Shown: positions 1 through 10,336, numbered from the stretch's first letter. The stretch: DNA of 64,000 nt from Shinella sp. PSBB067 (GCF_016839145.1 NZ_CP069303.1:4517001-4581000); one strand, 5' to 3'. Translations and numbers: made by a program. Notes: a model not told the origin generated them from the sequence alone.

Positions 1-765
1 AATTCCGGCCCCGCCACCGGCGCCAATGGCGGCGAGGCCTATCGCGACCCGTTCGACCCCGATTTCTGGACGCAGCAGGTCGAAATCTCGCAGGCGACCG
101 ACGCCGGCAGCGAGGGCAAGCCGCAGCAAGACAAATCCGGCCGGCAGATGGCCGCGGTGGACAAGGATCGCACCGTAGAGGAAGCGCTGGCCAAGGCGGA
201 CGCGGAGGCCGGGGCGAAGGCGGCGGAAGAGGCGAAGGCCGCGACGGACGAGGCCGTCGCCGAGGCCGCGAAGGAGCGGGAAGACCAGGCGAAGGCCGAG
301 GAGCAGAAGAAGGCCGACGAGCTCAAGCAGCAGATCACCAGGGAGATCGGCACGCTCGGCAAGCTGGCCGAGGGCCTGTCGGTCACGCCCTCCGAGGGCG
401 GCCTTCTCGTCAGCCTCACCGACCAGCTCGATACGCCGATGTTCAATATCGGCTCGGCCGTGCCGCGGCAGGAAATGGTGCTGGCCATGCAGAAGATCGG
501 CAAGATCCTCGAAGGCCGGCCGGGCGCCGTCGCCATCCGCGGCCATACGGACGCGCGGCCTTTCGCCGGCGGCAAGAACGACAACTGGCGCCTGTCCATG
601 GATCGCGCGCAGAGCGCCTATTACATGCTGGTGCGCGGCGGTCTGGAGGAGAAGCGCGTCAGCCAGGTCTCCGGCTTTGCCGACCGCCGCCTGAAGGTGC
701 CGGACGATCCGATGGCGGATGCCAACCGCCGCATCGAAATCCTGATCCAGGCCGCAGGCGGCTGA
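1..765 (+). CDS. motB: MotB flagellar stator protein, C-terminal part (5' end outside window)
   Basis: The reading frame is open from base 1, so the gene begins upstream of the window; about 254 C-terminal residues are visible. A charged Ala/Glu/Lys-rich segment (bases ~170-330) looks like a coiled coil or extended linker and is followed by an OmpA/MotB peptidoglycan-binding domain containing IRGHTDARPF, NWRLSMDRA and ANRRIEI. MotB anchors the MotA/B proton channel to the cell wall and couples proton flow to flagellar rotation. motC follows after 4 bases, the rhizobial order. The N-terminal membrane helix with the proton-carrying Asp is not in the window. Confidence 0.93.
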   Translation, partial: NSGPATGANGGEAYRDPFDPDFWTQQVEISQATDAGSEGKPQQDKSGRQMAAVDKDRTVEEALAKADAEAGAKAAEEAKAATDEAVAEAAKEREDQAKAEEQKKADELKQQITREIGTLGKLAEGLSVTPSEGGLLVSLTDQLDTPMFNIGSAVPRQEMVLAMQKIGKILEGRPGAVAIRGHTDARPFAGGKNDNWRLSMDRAQSAYYMLVRGGLEEKRVSQVSGFADRRLKVPDDPMADANRRIEILIQAAGG

Positions 766-769
766 CACG

Positions 770-2095
770 ATGGGCTTCCTCCGCCGCCTTCTCCTGACGG
801 GTACGGTCATCGGCACGGCGCTTGCCGTCGCCGTGTCCGCGCGCGCGGAGAGCCTGGACGACCTCGCGCCCTACAAGATGATCCGCTCGCTGCAGTTCGT
901 GCAGGATACGGTGGTGCTCGGCGACCATTCCGCGATGGAGATGCAGCGGTTCCTGCTGACGACCATCGACGAGCGCCTGCGCACGGCCGAGCCCGCCATC
1001 TTCGACGACCCGCGCAACGTCGATGCGGCGCTCGTCTATGCGATGAGCGGCGGCAATCCCGACACGCTGGAGCTCCTGATCAGGAAGGACATAGGCGGCC
1101 ATTTCGATTCCCGCCTCACCGATGCCCTGCGCAGTTATCTCGGCGGGCGGGGCAGCCAAAGCGTCAAGTCGCTGGCGGAGATCTTCCCGGAATACAAGCG
1201 ATCGCGCGTCGGCCCCTATCTGGCGCTGGTCTCGGCCAATTCGGTCATCCGCAAGGATCCGAAGCTTGCGCTCAGCTATTTCGACTGGGCCCGCCTCGTG
1301 GCGCCCGGAACCATCGTGGAGGAGGCGGCCCTGCGCCGCTCCATCTATCTGGCGGGCGAGGCCGGCTGGGTCGACAAGAGCATGACCTATGCCAACCGCT
1401 ACGCGCGGCGCTTCCTGCGCTCGCCCTATGCGAGCCAGTTCGCCGATCTCTTCGTGAAGCTCGCCGTCGACCATTTCGACGCGCTCAAGGAGGAGGACAT
1501 CCTCGAGGTCCTCTCCTTCATGGACGTGCCCCGCCAGCGCGAGGTCTATCTGCGCATGGCGCGGCTGGCGGCGATCTCGGGCAAGAACAAGCTGGCCTCG
1601 CTTGCGGCTGAACGCGCCCAGATCCTTTCGGGCGACGGCGAGAGCGTTCCGAAGGTGCTGGCCGATCTTTATTCCGGCCTCGCCTCGGTGCCTTCCAGCG
1701 ACGTCGCCTCGGCTATGGAGGCGATCGCCGCCATTCCCGACGACCAGCTATCGGCGAAGGACCGGGCGCTGAAGGCGGCGGCGCGCGCGGTGGCGGAAGA
1801 GGTTCTGCGCACGCCGAAGGCCGCAAGGGTGCCGGACGCGGTAGCGGAGGAACCGGTGCCCCAGGCAGCGGAAGACGCCTCCTATGACGGGTTGAACGAG
1901 GCGGAGAGCGCCGAACGGACGATGGATCCGCAGGCCGCGGACGGCGGGCAAACGCCGGTCGCTGCCGCGCCGCAAAAGGAAACCGAAGAGCAGCAGGACA
2001 AGGCGGGCATCGACCCGGCATTCGACTCGTTCGTGTCGAGCGGCCGGTCCAAGCTCGACGAGATCGATGCGCTCTTGAAAGGAGAAGGCAGTTGA
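770..2095 (+). CDS. motC: MotC periplasmic motility protein
   Basis: 441 residues. The N-terminus has a positively charged start, a hydrophobic core and a small-residue cleavage region ending near SARA (residue ~26), i.e. a Sec signal peptide, so the mature protein should be periplasmic. The rest is largely helical, and the C-terminal ~100 residues are acidic and low complexity. Family knowledge: MotC is a rhizobial periplasmic protein needed for motility and thought to act with the MotB periplasmic domain. The assignment rests on position between motB and motD, size and the secretion signal rather than a catalytic motif. The stop codon overlaps the motD start (TTGA). Confidence 0.88.
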   Translation: MGFLRRLLLTGTVIGTALAVAVSARAESLDDLAPYKMIRSLQFVQDTVVLGDHSAMEMQRFLLTTIDERLRTAEPAIFDDPRNVDAALVYAMSGGNPDTLELLIRKDIGGHFDSRLTDALRSYLGGRGSQSVKSLAEIFPEYKRSRVGPYLALVSANSVIRKDPKLALSYFDWARLVAPGTIVEEAALRRSIYLAGEAGWVDKSMTYANRYARRFLRSPYASQFADLFVKLAVDHFDALKEEDILEVLSFMDVPRQREVYLRMARLAAISGKNKLASLAAERAQILSGDGESVPKVLADLYSGLASVPSSDVASAMEAIAAIPDDQLSAKDRALKAAARAVAEEVLRTPKAARVPDAVAEEPVPQAAEDASYDGLNEAESAERTMDPQAADGGQTPVAAAPQKETEEQQDKAGIDPAFDSFVSSGRSKLDEIDALLKGEGS

Positions 2096-3441
2096 GCACC
2101 ATAGATAGCGGAGTTTTGGGTATCGCGCCCGGCCAGGCGCCGTCCCGGGGCAAGGCCGCCGGCTCCTCCGAGAAGGGCGATTTCGCCGCCACGGTCGCAA
2201 GCTTCCATCCGAAGGAAGGGGAGGAGGGCCGCAGGGGCGGTCGCATCTCGATCTCCGGCAACGGCCAGGGCGAGCATGAAGCCGAGCCGATGAACGGTAT
2301 ACGGGCGAAGGCGTCCCATCGCGACGTCTCGGCGCTTGCCGAAGCGCTGCGCAAGGCCACCGCCGAAACGTCCGGCGAGGATGGCGAGGACAAGCCGGCG
2401 GCGCATGCGGGCGCAGGCCGTTCCGGCCGCAAGGCCCATGCCGGCGCCCGCGAGGGCGGCGGGGCGGAGACGCCGAAGGCCGGCGACCCGGCTGTCGACG
2501 GCACAAAGGAAGCCGCAGCGGGCGGGACGGAGGTCGGCAATCTGCTGGAGCTTCTGGCGGCGCCCGCCGTCCCGGCCCATGCGGCGGCGCCCGACGGTGC
2601 CGCGATCCGGGAAGCCCGTGCGCAGGCGGGCGGCAAGGCCGCCGGCAAGGTGGATCTGTCGGCCGGCGGGGTGGTTGCCGGTACTGACGACGCCGCTGCT
2701 GGCGAAGCCGCAGACGCAGGCGACGTGCAGCGATCGGGCAAAGACAGGCTCTTCCGCCTGGCCCGCGCGGACGGCAAGGGCCGCGAGCTTGACATGACCA
2801 TCGCCGGTGCCGGTGACCGCGCGACCCTTCGCGATGCCAGCCCGACCGGGCCGCGGGGCGAGACGGTGACGGTGGTGGATGCGCGCCGCTATATCGGCCT
2901 TGCGCCCACGGGCAATGCCGGCGCCGTGACGACCGCGATCACGCAGGATCCGCAATGGACGTCGTCGCTCAGCGCCACCGGGGGCCTCACCCAGGCGGAG
3001 GCGGCGACCGGCAAGGTCGTCAACACGCTGAAGATCCAGATGCATCCGATCGAGCTCGGCCTCGTGACGGCGACGCTGCGCCTGCAGGGCGATGCGCTGG
3101 TCGTCTCGCTGCAGGTGGAGACGGGTGAGGCCTATCGCCAGCTCAACGACGACCAGGATGCCATCGTGCGGGCGTTGCGCGGCCATGGCTTTGCCGTCGA
3201 CCAGGTCACCGTGCAGCTTGCGCCGGCGGATCGCGGTGCAGGCACCCAGCAGGGCGACGGGCAGGGGCAGCAGTTCTCCGGCCAGCCGCAGGCGCGCGCG
3301 GGTGGCAACGGCCGTGAGGGCAACGGCGAGGGCGCAGGCACATTCGGACGCGAAGGAAAGTCTCATGAGGGCAATACGTCGGAAAACGCTGCTGGCCTCG
3401 CTGGCGGCCAGTCTGTGCGCTCTGGCGGCGTCTATCTCTGA
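2092..3441 (+). CDS. fliK: MotD/FliK flagellar hook-length control protein
   Basis: 449 residues, starting with TTG that overlaps the motC stop by 4 bases; GGAGAAGG lies just upstream. The first ~300 residues are Ala/Gly/Glu-rich and poorly conserved, as usual for the ruler part of FliK proteins. Residues ~308-380 form the FliK C-terminal domain (KIQMHPIELGLVTATL, then LVVSLQVETGEAYRQL). In rhizobia this gene was named motD and later recognised as the hook-length regulator FliK, which switches export specificity after hook completion. Its last 77 bases overlap the next gene in another frame. Confidence 0.88.
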   Translation: MSTIDSGVLGIAPGQAPSRGKAAGSSEKGDFAATVASFHPKEGEEGRRGGRISISGNGQGEHEAEPMNGIRAKASHRDVSALAEALRKATAETSGEDGEDKPAAHAGAGRSGRKAHAGAREGGGAETPKAGDPAVDGTKEAAAGGTEVGNLLELLAAPAVPAHAAAPDGAAIREARAQAGGKAAGKVDLSAGGVVAGTDDAAAGEAADAGDVQRSGKDRLFRLARADGKGRELDMTIAGAGDRATLRDASPTGPRGETVTVVDARRYIGLAPTGNAGAVTTAITQDPQWTSSLSATGGLTQAEAATGKVVNTLKIQMHPIELGLVTATLRLQGDALVVSLQVETGEAYRQLNDDQDAIVRALRGHGFAVDQVTVQLAPADRGAGTQQGDGQGQQFSGQPQARAGGNGREGNGEGAGTFGREGKSHEGNTSENAAGLAGGQSVRSGGVYL

Positions 3442-3943
3442 CGCTGCCGCTTCCGTCGGCTCCTGCGAGCGGGAAATTCTCGCCGCCGCCGCCAAGTACG
3501 ATATTCCGGCAGGCATCCTCTATTCCGTCGGCCTCACCGAGACCGGCCGGAAGGGCTCCTTGCAGCCCTTCGCGCTGAACATCGAGGGCAAGGCCTATTT
3601 CGGCAGGAGCCGCGAGGAGGCTTTGCAGGCTTTCGAGGCGGCGCGCGCCCGCGGCGCCAAGCTGATCGATCTCGGCTGCATGCAGATCAACCACCACTTC
3701 CACGGCGATCATTTCGCATCGCCTTCCGAGATGTTCGACCCGCGCAAGAACGTCGAATATGCCGCCGCCTTTCTTGCGCGCCTGCACGCCCGCCACGAGA
3801 CCTGGACCATGGCCGTCGCGCGCTACCACGCCGGCCCGAACAACGACCCAGCCCAGAAGCGGTATGTCTGCCGGGTGATCGCGAACCTGGTCGCGACGGG
3901 GTACGGAAGCTGGACGCCGAACGCCAGCCGGTTCTGCAAATAA
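3365..3943 (+). CDS. Secreted lytic transglycosylase (orf38 type)
   Basis: 192 residues from the ATG at 3365, preceded by GAAGGAAAG. A longer frame begins inside motD, but only this start gives a proper signal peptide (residues ~1-28, KTLLASLAASLCALAA core). The mature part is a soluble lytic transglycosylase/SLT domain: the likely catalytic Glu is in GLTETGR, followed by DLGCMQIN, the counterpart of the usual LMQIN motif, and ARYHAGPN near the end. It would cut peptidoglycan locally so that the flagellar rod can pass. The gene overlaps motD/fliK by 77 bp, implying translational coupling. It corresponds to the orf38 position in rhizobial flagellar clusters. Confidence 0.85.
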   Translation: MRAIRRKTLLASLAASLCALAASISDAAASVGSCEREILAAAAKYDIPAGILYSVGLTETGRKGSLQPFALNIEGKAYFGRSREEALQAFEAARARGAKLIDLGCMQINHHFHGDHFASPSEMFDPRKNVEYAAAFLARLHARHETWTMAVARYHAGPNNDPAQKRYVCRVIANLVATGYGSWTPNASRFCK

Positions 3944-4032
3944 CTCGACCGTAAGTTGAATTTCCGTTCTACCCAGGATTTGTCCCACAATGTGGCGGGA
4001 TTGCGCCTGTTTTGCGATGGCAAGGCAGGGCG

Positions 4033-4047
4033 TTAACCTTTATTAAC
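4033..4047 (+). promoter_or_regulatory. TTAACC-type CtrA-like site upstream of rem
   Basis: Two TTAA half sites are separated by 6 bases (TTAACC, TTTA, TTAAC). The TTAACC half matches the rhizobial CtrA half-site, but the spacing is one short of the canonical 7. It lies ~180 bp before the rem start and 70 bp upstream of an exact box at 4118. A TACTATAT sequence at 4086-4093, between the two, could be a -10 element, but I see no clear -35. Confidence 0.4.
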
Positions 4048-4117
4048 TTTTCCACCAAAAAATTGTGCCTTGTCTCGCCTTGGGATACTATATGTAGACC
4101 AAATCGGCACAGATTTC

Positions 4118-4132
4118 TTAATCAACTGTTAA
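4118..4132 (+). promoter_or_regulatory. Exact TTAA-N7-TTAA CtrA-type box upstream of rem
   Basis: TTAA at 4118-4121, seven bases, TTAA at 4129-4132: the canonical full CtrA recognition arrangement. It lies 91 bp upstream of the rem ATG in the 280-bp gap between the transglycosylase gene and rem. Known biology: rem expression in Sinorhizobium is growth-phase controlled (VisN/VisR activation, MucR repression) and CtrA influences motility. That this box is bound is inference. Confidence 0.6.
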
Positions 4133-4223
4133 AATCAGCCGTTTAGTTCCTCTAGTTGCCGGCGATTCGGCCGATTCGTACCAGTGTTTGAACGAGGCAC
4201 CACACTGATTCGGAGGCGGACGA

Positions 4224-4898
4224 ATGATCGTAGTGGTTGATGAGCGCGAGCTCGTTAAAGACGGCTATACTTCTCTTTTCGGTCGCGAGGGCGTGCCCTC
4301 GACGGGGTTCGATCCCCGTGAATTCGGCGAGTGGGTCAACACCGCCGCCGATTCGGACATCGATGCGGTGGAAGCGTTCCTGCTCGGCCAGGGCCAGATT
4401 TCCATGGAACTGCCGCGCGCGATCCGGGACCGCTCCCAGGCCCCGGTGATCGCGGTCAGCGACACCCCTTCTCTCGAAACCACGCTTGCCCTCTTCGACA
4501 GCGGCGTCGACGACGTGGTGCGCAAGCCGGTCCACCCCCGTGAGATCCTGGCCCGTGCGGCGGCCATCCGGCGTCGCCTGAAGGCGCTCACCAACTACAC
4601 CGATATCGGCCCGATCCGCGTCTTCTCGGACGGCCGCGATCCGGAGATTTCCGGCAGCGTCTTCCCGCTGCCGCGCCGCGAGCGCCGCATCCTGGAATAT
4701 CTGGTCGCCAACCGCGGCCGTCGTCTTTCCAAGACGCAGATCTTCAACGCGATCTACGGCATCTTCGACGAGGACGTCGAGGAGAACGTCGTCGAAAGCC
4801 ACATCAGCAAGCTGCGCAAGAAGCTGCGCAAGAAGCTCGGCTTCGACCCGATCGATTCCAAGCGTTTCCTTGGCTACTGCATCGACTGGCAGAGCTGA
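4224..4898 (+). CDS. rem: Rem, OmpR-like activator of flagellar genes
   Basis: 224 residues: an N-terminal receiver-like domain (~1-118) and a C-terminal OmpR/PhoB winged helix (~125-224; [15 protein letters not shown], then [15 protein letters not shown]). The receiver is degenerate. The D6-E7 acidic pair, S79 and K101-P102 are in place, but the segment where the phospho-Asp should sit (~49-58, [10 protein letters not shown]) has no Asp. Rem of Sinorhizobium is an orphan regulator that activates motility genes in exponential growth, so control by abundance rather than phosphorylation fits. It sits directly before the flgE operon, a likely target. The upstream gap carries CtrA-like boxes. Confidence 0.9.
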   Translation: MIVVVDERELVKDGYTSLFGREGVPSTGFDPREFGEWVNTAADSDIDAVEAFLLGQGQISMELPRAIRDRSQAPVIAVSDTPSLETTLALFDSGVDDVVRKPVHPREILARAAAIRRRLKALTNYTDIGPIRVFSDGRDPEISGSVFPLPRRERRILEYLVANRGRRLSKTQIFNAIYGIFDEDVEENVVESHISKLRKKLRKKLGFDPIDSKRFLGYCIDWQS

Positions 4899-4996
4899 AA
4901 AGGGATTGCGGCTGGCGGGAAGGCGGATCCCGGCAGCCAGCTTCACGCAAGGCCCATCCCATAGGGTCTGAGCACGAGACGAACGGGGAATTCCAG

Positions 4997-6274
4997 ATGA
5001 GCCTTTACGGTACGATGAGAACGGGTGTTTCCGGCATGAACGCGCAGGCGAACCGCCTCAGCACGGTCGCCGACAACATCGCCAATGCGAACACGACGGG
5101 CTACAAGAAGGCTTCCACGCAGTTCTCCTCGCTGATCCTGCCTACCACCGGCGGCGCCTACAATTCGGGCGGCGTGACGACGGACGTGCGCTATTCGATC
5201 TCCTCGCAGGGCACCTTCACCTACACGACATCAACGACGGACCTTGCCATCAACGGCAAGGGCTTCTTCATCGTGCAAGGCTCCGACGGCGTGGAATACC
5301 TGACCCGCGCCGGCGCCTTCACGCCCCAGGCCGACGGGACGCTGCGCAATTCCGCCGGCTTCACGCTGATGGGCTATCCCTATTCCTCCGATGCAGACCC
5401 GACGATCGTCATCAACGGCTTTGCCGGCCTCGAAAAGATCAATCTCGCCTCGGGGGAACTGAACGTGCAGGCCTCCAAAAGCGGCTACCTGCATGTCAAC
5501 CTGCCCTCCAACGAGGCCCATCCCTATTCCAAGGCGACGTCGCTCGTGGCCTATGACAGCCTCGGCAACACCCGCAAGCTCGACTTCACCTATTCGACGA
5601 CGGCAACACCCGGCGAATGGGAACTGACCGTCACCTACACCGATCCCGAGACCAACGACGTCTACGACATGATGGATCCTGCCGGCCCGAGCGTGATCGT
5701 GCCCCCGGCGACGGCCACCCCGACGCAGCTTTCGTTCGACACGAACGGCAAGCTCGACATCGCCGGCGGCGCTCCCGACAAGATCACGACGGGCGAGCTG
5801 ACGATCGGCGGCGGGGTCCTCAACGGCCTGGAAATCTCCATCGGCGGCGCCACGGGCGGCAGCACGCAGCTTGCGGCGGCCTTCGCGGCCAAGGGCGACA
5901 TCGACGGCATCGGCCCCAGCGGGGTCGCGGGCTACGAGATCAGCGACGACGGCATCGTCTATCTCAAATACGAGAACGGCGACCTGTCGCCGAAATACCG
6001 CATCGCCATGGCGGACGTGCAGAGCCCGGACAATCTCAAGCCGCTGCCCGGCAACGTCTACTCGCAGAGCAGCGATTCCGGCGTCATCGTCATGGGTTAT
6101 GCCGGCAACGGCGGCTACGGCAAGATCCTCTCCGGCGCGCTGGAGGATTCCAACGTCGACATCGGCGAGGAACTGACGGCCATGATCGAATCGCAGCGAA
6201 ACTATACGGCGAACTCCAAGGTCTTCCAGACCGGTTCGGAACTCATGGAAGTTCTCGTCAACCTGAAGAGATAA
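4997..6274 (+). CDS. flgE: FlgE flagellar hook protein
   Basis: 425 residues. The N-terminus has the rod/hook family signature (GMNAQANRLSTVADNIAN, then NTTGYKK), and the C-terminus ends in the conserved helix (SQRNYTANSKVFQTGSELM). The central part contains the hook-specific D1/D2 domains, including KYENGDLSPKYRIAMADV. FlgE polymerises ~120 times to form the hook, with length set by FliK encoded 3 kb upstream. The start follows a weak GGGGAA ribosome site. The 98-bp gap after rem contains a GC-rich inverted repeat (GCTGGC near 4910, GCCAGC near 4936) without a T-tract; the operon promoter presumably lies here. Confidence 0.96.
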   Translation: MSLYGTMRTGVSGMNAQANRLSTVADNIANANTTGYKKASTQFSSLILPTTGGAYNSGGVTTDVRYSISSQGTFTYTTSTTDLAINGKGFFIVQGSDGVEYLTRAGAFTPQADGTLRNSAGFTLMGYPYSSDADPTIVINGFAGLEKINLASGELNVQASKSGYLHVNLPSNEAHPYSKATSLVAYDSLGNTRKLDFTYSTTATPGEWELTVTYTDPETNDVYDMMDPAGPSVIVPPATATPTQLSFDTNGKLDIAGGAPDKITTGELTIGGGVLNGLEISIGGATGGSTQLAAAFAAKGDIDGIGPSGVAGYEISDDGIVYLKYENGDLSPKYRIAMADVQSPDNLKPLPGNVYSQSSDSGVIVMGYAGNGGYGKILSGALEDSNVDIGEELTAMIESQRNYTANSKVFQTGSELMEVLVNLKR

Positions 6275-6317
6275 GGCGGCCGCGGCCGCGCGTGCATTCG
6301 AGAGTTAGGTAGAACCG

Positions 6318-7757
6318 ATGTCGCTTTCAGCAGCAATGAAGACTGCTCAGTCCAGTTTTTCCAACGTCGGCCTGCAATCGGCCGTCGTTTCGAAGAACAT
6401 TGCCAATGCAAGCAACCCGGCCTACGCCCGCCGTGCGGCGATCCTTGCCACGGCGTCCTCCGGCGCGACGGTGGTCGAAACCCAGCGCGCCCAGAACGAA
6501 GCGCTGCTCAAGCAGAACCTTCTCAGCATCTCCAAGGCAGCCGGCCAGGATACGCTTCTTGCCGGCCTCTCGCAGATGAAGATGATGCTCGGCGGCGAGG
6601 ACTACGAACTCGCCCCGTCGACCTACCTCGCCAAGCTGCGCGACAACCTGCAGACCTTCGCCGACAAGCCGAACGAGGTCTCGCTCGCCGAGACGGTCGT
6701 GGCGGATGCGATCGATGTCGCCAATTCGCTGAACGGCACGTCCCAATCGCTGCAGAAGCTGCGCGCCGAGGCGGACGCCGACATCGATACGGCGGTGACC
6801 GAGCTCAACCGCCTGCTCAAGGAATTCAAGACCTACAACGACAAGGTCAAGCAGAGCACGGCGGCCGGCGCGCCCGACAACGACGCGCTCGACCAGCGCG
6901 ACAAGCTGCTGACCCAGATATCCGGGATCGTCGGCGTCACCACCGTCAACCGCACGAACAACGATCTGGCGCTCTACACCAGCGACGGCACCGTGCTGTT
7001 CGAGACGGTGCCGCGCACCGTCAGCTTCCAGCCGACGACGACCTACACGGCGGCGGTCGACGGCAACCAGGTTCTGATCGACGGCGTACCCGTCCAGGCC
7101 GGTGCGGGTGGCAACACCAGTGCGCAGGGCTCGATCGCCGCGCTTCTCCAGATCCGCGATCACACGGCGCCGACCTTCCAGAAGCAGCTCGACGAGATGT
7201 CGCGGACGCTCATCGCGATGTTCTCCGAGAATGTCGACGACGGCTCCGGCACCCTCGTGCCGACGGAAGGCCTCTTCACCTGGAGCGGCGTACCCACGGT
7301 CAATTCGCCCGGCCTCGGCGCCGTCATCAAGGTCAATCCGGCGGTGATCACCAGCCAGGGCGGCAACGCCATGCTGCTGCGCGACGGCATCAACGAGACG
7401 TTCAACGTCGACAACAATGCCAGCTTCTCGGAGCTTCTGAACGGCTATGCGGCGGCCTTCGAGACGCCGACGACCTTCGATCCGGACGCGGCGATCGACA
7501 CGACCGGCACGATCCTCGCCTTCTCGACCGGCTCGGTCGGCTGGCTGGAGCAGGTGCGCAGCGCCGCCACCACGGCGAGCGACGACAAGAACGCCCTGCT
7601 CGGCCGCACCCAGGAAGCGTTGCAGAACGTGACCTCCGTCAGCCTCGACGAGGAGCTCGCGCTGCTTCTCGACCTCGAGCAGTCCTACAAGGCCTCGGCG
7701 AAACTCGTGGCGGCGGTCGATGAGATGATCAACGCGCTTCTCCAGGCGGCGGGCTAA
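6318..7757 (+). CDS. flgK: FlgK hook-filament junction protein (HAP1)
   Basis: 479 residues with the FlgK/flagellin-like N-terminal helix (SNVGLQSAVVSKNIANASNP) and a C-terminal helix ending VSLDEELALLLDLEQSYKAS, the conserved HAP1 motif. It forms the first of two rings joining hook to filament. 43 bp separate it from flgE, and flgL starts 3 bp after its stop, so translation is probably coupled. Length is typical of alphaproteobacterial FlgK. Confidence 0.95.
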   Translation: MSLSAAMKTAQSSFSNVGLQSAVVSKNIANASNPAYARRAAILATASSGATVVETQRAQNEALLKQNLLSISKAAGQDTLLAGLSQMKMMLGGEDYELAPSTYLAKLRDNLQTFADKPNEVSLAETVVADAIDVANSLNGTSQSLQKLRAEADADIDTAVTELNRLLKEFKTYNDKVKQSTAAGAPDNDALDQRDKLLTQISGIVGVTTVNRTNNDLALYTSDGTVLFETVPRTVSFQPTTTYTAAVDGNQVLIDGVPVQAGAGGNTSAQGSIAALLQIRDHTAPTFQKQLDEMSRTLIAMFSENVDDGSGTLVPTEGLFTWSGVPTVNSPGLGAVIKVNPAVITSQGGNAMLLRDGINETFNVDNNASFSELLNGYAAAFETPTTFDPDAAIDTTGTILAFSTGSVGWLEQVRSAATTASDDKNALLGRTQEALQNVTSVSLDEELALLLDLEQSYKASAKLVAAVDEMINALLQAAG

Positions 7758-7760
7758 GTC

Positions 7761-8816
7761 ATGAAGGCTTCCTTCGTTTCCAACATGTCTCTCCAGAACA
7801 CCATGCGGCTCACCGTCGCCAAGGCGCAGAAGGAGATGCAGCAGCTTCAGGAGGAAACGGTCACCGGCCGCCACGCGGACGTGGGCGCCGTGCTGGGCGC
7901 CAAGACCGCCCGCACGCTGAACCTGCACCGCGACCTCCAGCGCATGGAATCTCTCAAGAGCACGAACGCCCTGACGACCCAGCGCCTTGCCGCCTCGCAG
8001 GAAGCCCTCGGCCAGATGTCCTCGGCGGCGAACGACGCCATGGAGGTGCTGATCGCGCTTTCCGGCATCACCTCCGCCGACCAGCTCGATCTCGCCAAGC
8101 AGAATCTCGGCAACGCCCTTTCCACCTTCACAGCAGCGGCGAACACCTCGTTCAGCGGGGAATATCTCTTCGCCGGCATCAATTCCGACGTGATGCCGTT
8201 CAAGGACTATTTGCAGGAAACCCCACCGTCTGACGCCAAGGTCGCGTTCGATGCCGCGTTCTCTGCGCACTTCGGCTTCACGCAGACCGACCCGGCCGTC
8301 TCCAGCATCACGCCCGACGAGATGCAGGATTTCATCGCCAGCCTCGAGACGAGCTTCATGGGACCGGACTGGCAGACGGACTGGTCGAACGCCTCGGACG
8401 AGAACATGCAGAGCCGCGTCAGCGCGGCCGAGACGGTCCAGAGCTCGACGAACACCAATGCCGATGGAATGCGCTACATGGCGCTCGGCCTCGTGCTCGG
8501 CCAGGAGCTGCTGGCGCTCGGCCTGTCCGAAAGGACGCGCAAGACCGTCAGCGACTCGGCGATTGACTACATGGGCAAGGCGGTTTCCGGCATCGACGGC
8601 GAACGCTCCAAGCTCGGCATCTCCGAAGCGCGCGTCACCCAGGCCAATGTCTCGCTCAACGCCCAGATCACCATCCTCGGCACCAGCGTCAAGGACATGG
8701 AAGGCATCGATACCTATGAGGCCGCGACGCGGATCACCACGCTCGAATCGCAGCTCTCGCTCGCCTACACGCTCACGTCGAGGATCCAGAAGCTCAGTTT
8801 GCTGAATTACCTCTGA
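7761..8816 (+). CDS. flgL: FlgL hook-filament junction protein (HAP3)
   Basis: 351 residues, flagellin superfamily. The N-terminus carries a coiled-coil region (SNMSLQNTMRLTVAKAQKEM), the middle has FSGEYLFAGINS, typical of FlgL, and the C-terminus LAYTLTSRIQKLSLLNYL resembles the flagellin-like D0 helix. It forms the second junction ring, on which flagellin polymerises. The gene starts 3 bp after flgK in the same operon. Confidence 0.94.
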   Translation: MKASFVSNMSLQNTMRLTVAKAQKEMQQLQEETVTGRHADVGAVLGAKTARTLNLHRDLQRMESLKSTNALTTQRLAASQEALGQMSSAANDAMEVLIALSGITSADQLDLAKQNLGNALSTFTAAANTSFSGEYLFAGINSDVMPFKDYLQETPPSDAKVAFDAAFSAHFGFTQTDPAVSSITPDEMQDFIASLETSFMGPDWQTDWSNASDENMQSRVSAAETVQSSTNTNADGMRYMALGLVLGQELLALGLSERTRKTVSDSAIDYMGKAVSGIDGERSKLGISEARVTQANVSLNAQITILGTSVKDMEGIDTYEAATRITTLESQLSLAYTLTSRIQKLSLLNYL

Positions 8817-8853
8817 TGACCAGAGGATACGGACACACATGAAGGATGTCTGA

Positions 8854-10060
<1,207 letters not shown>

Positions 10061-10069
10061 ATCCATTCC

Positions 10070-10336
10070 GTGAATGAGGCAGACGCCCTCGACATAGCAC
10101 AGGCAGCCATCTGGACGGTCATCGTGGCCTCCGGTCCGGCCGTCCTTGCCGCGATGATCGTGGGCGTCGCCATCGCCTTCATCCAGGCGCTGACCCAGGT
10201 GCAGGAAATGACCCTCACCTTCGTGCCCAAGATTCTCGCGATCTTCGTCACGATCGCCATCTCGGCCCCCTTCATCGGCGCCCAGATCTCCATCTTCACC
10301 AATCTCGTCTTCTCGCGCATAGAAAGCGGCTTCTAG
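10070..10336 (+). CDS. fliQ: FliQ flagellar export apparatus protein
   Basis: 88 residues from a GTG start at 10070. Two membrane helices (about residues 15-38 and 50-72) and the family motif AFIQALTQVQEMTLTFVPK identify FliQ, part of the FliPQR export gate of the flagellar type III secretion system. It lies 9 bp after flgD. The small size and two helices match the family. Confidence 0.94.
   Translation: MNEADALDIAQAAIWTVIVASGPAVLAAMIVGVAIAFIQALTQVQEMTLTFVPKILAIFVTIAISAPFIGAQISIFTNLVFSRIESGF

Noticed and set aside
6327..8840. 837-codon open frame on the minus strand across flgK-flgL
   Set aside because: It lies opposite two clear flagellar genes, crosses their boundary, has no family features and is rich in Arg/His/Gly, typical of antisense frames in high-GC DNA.
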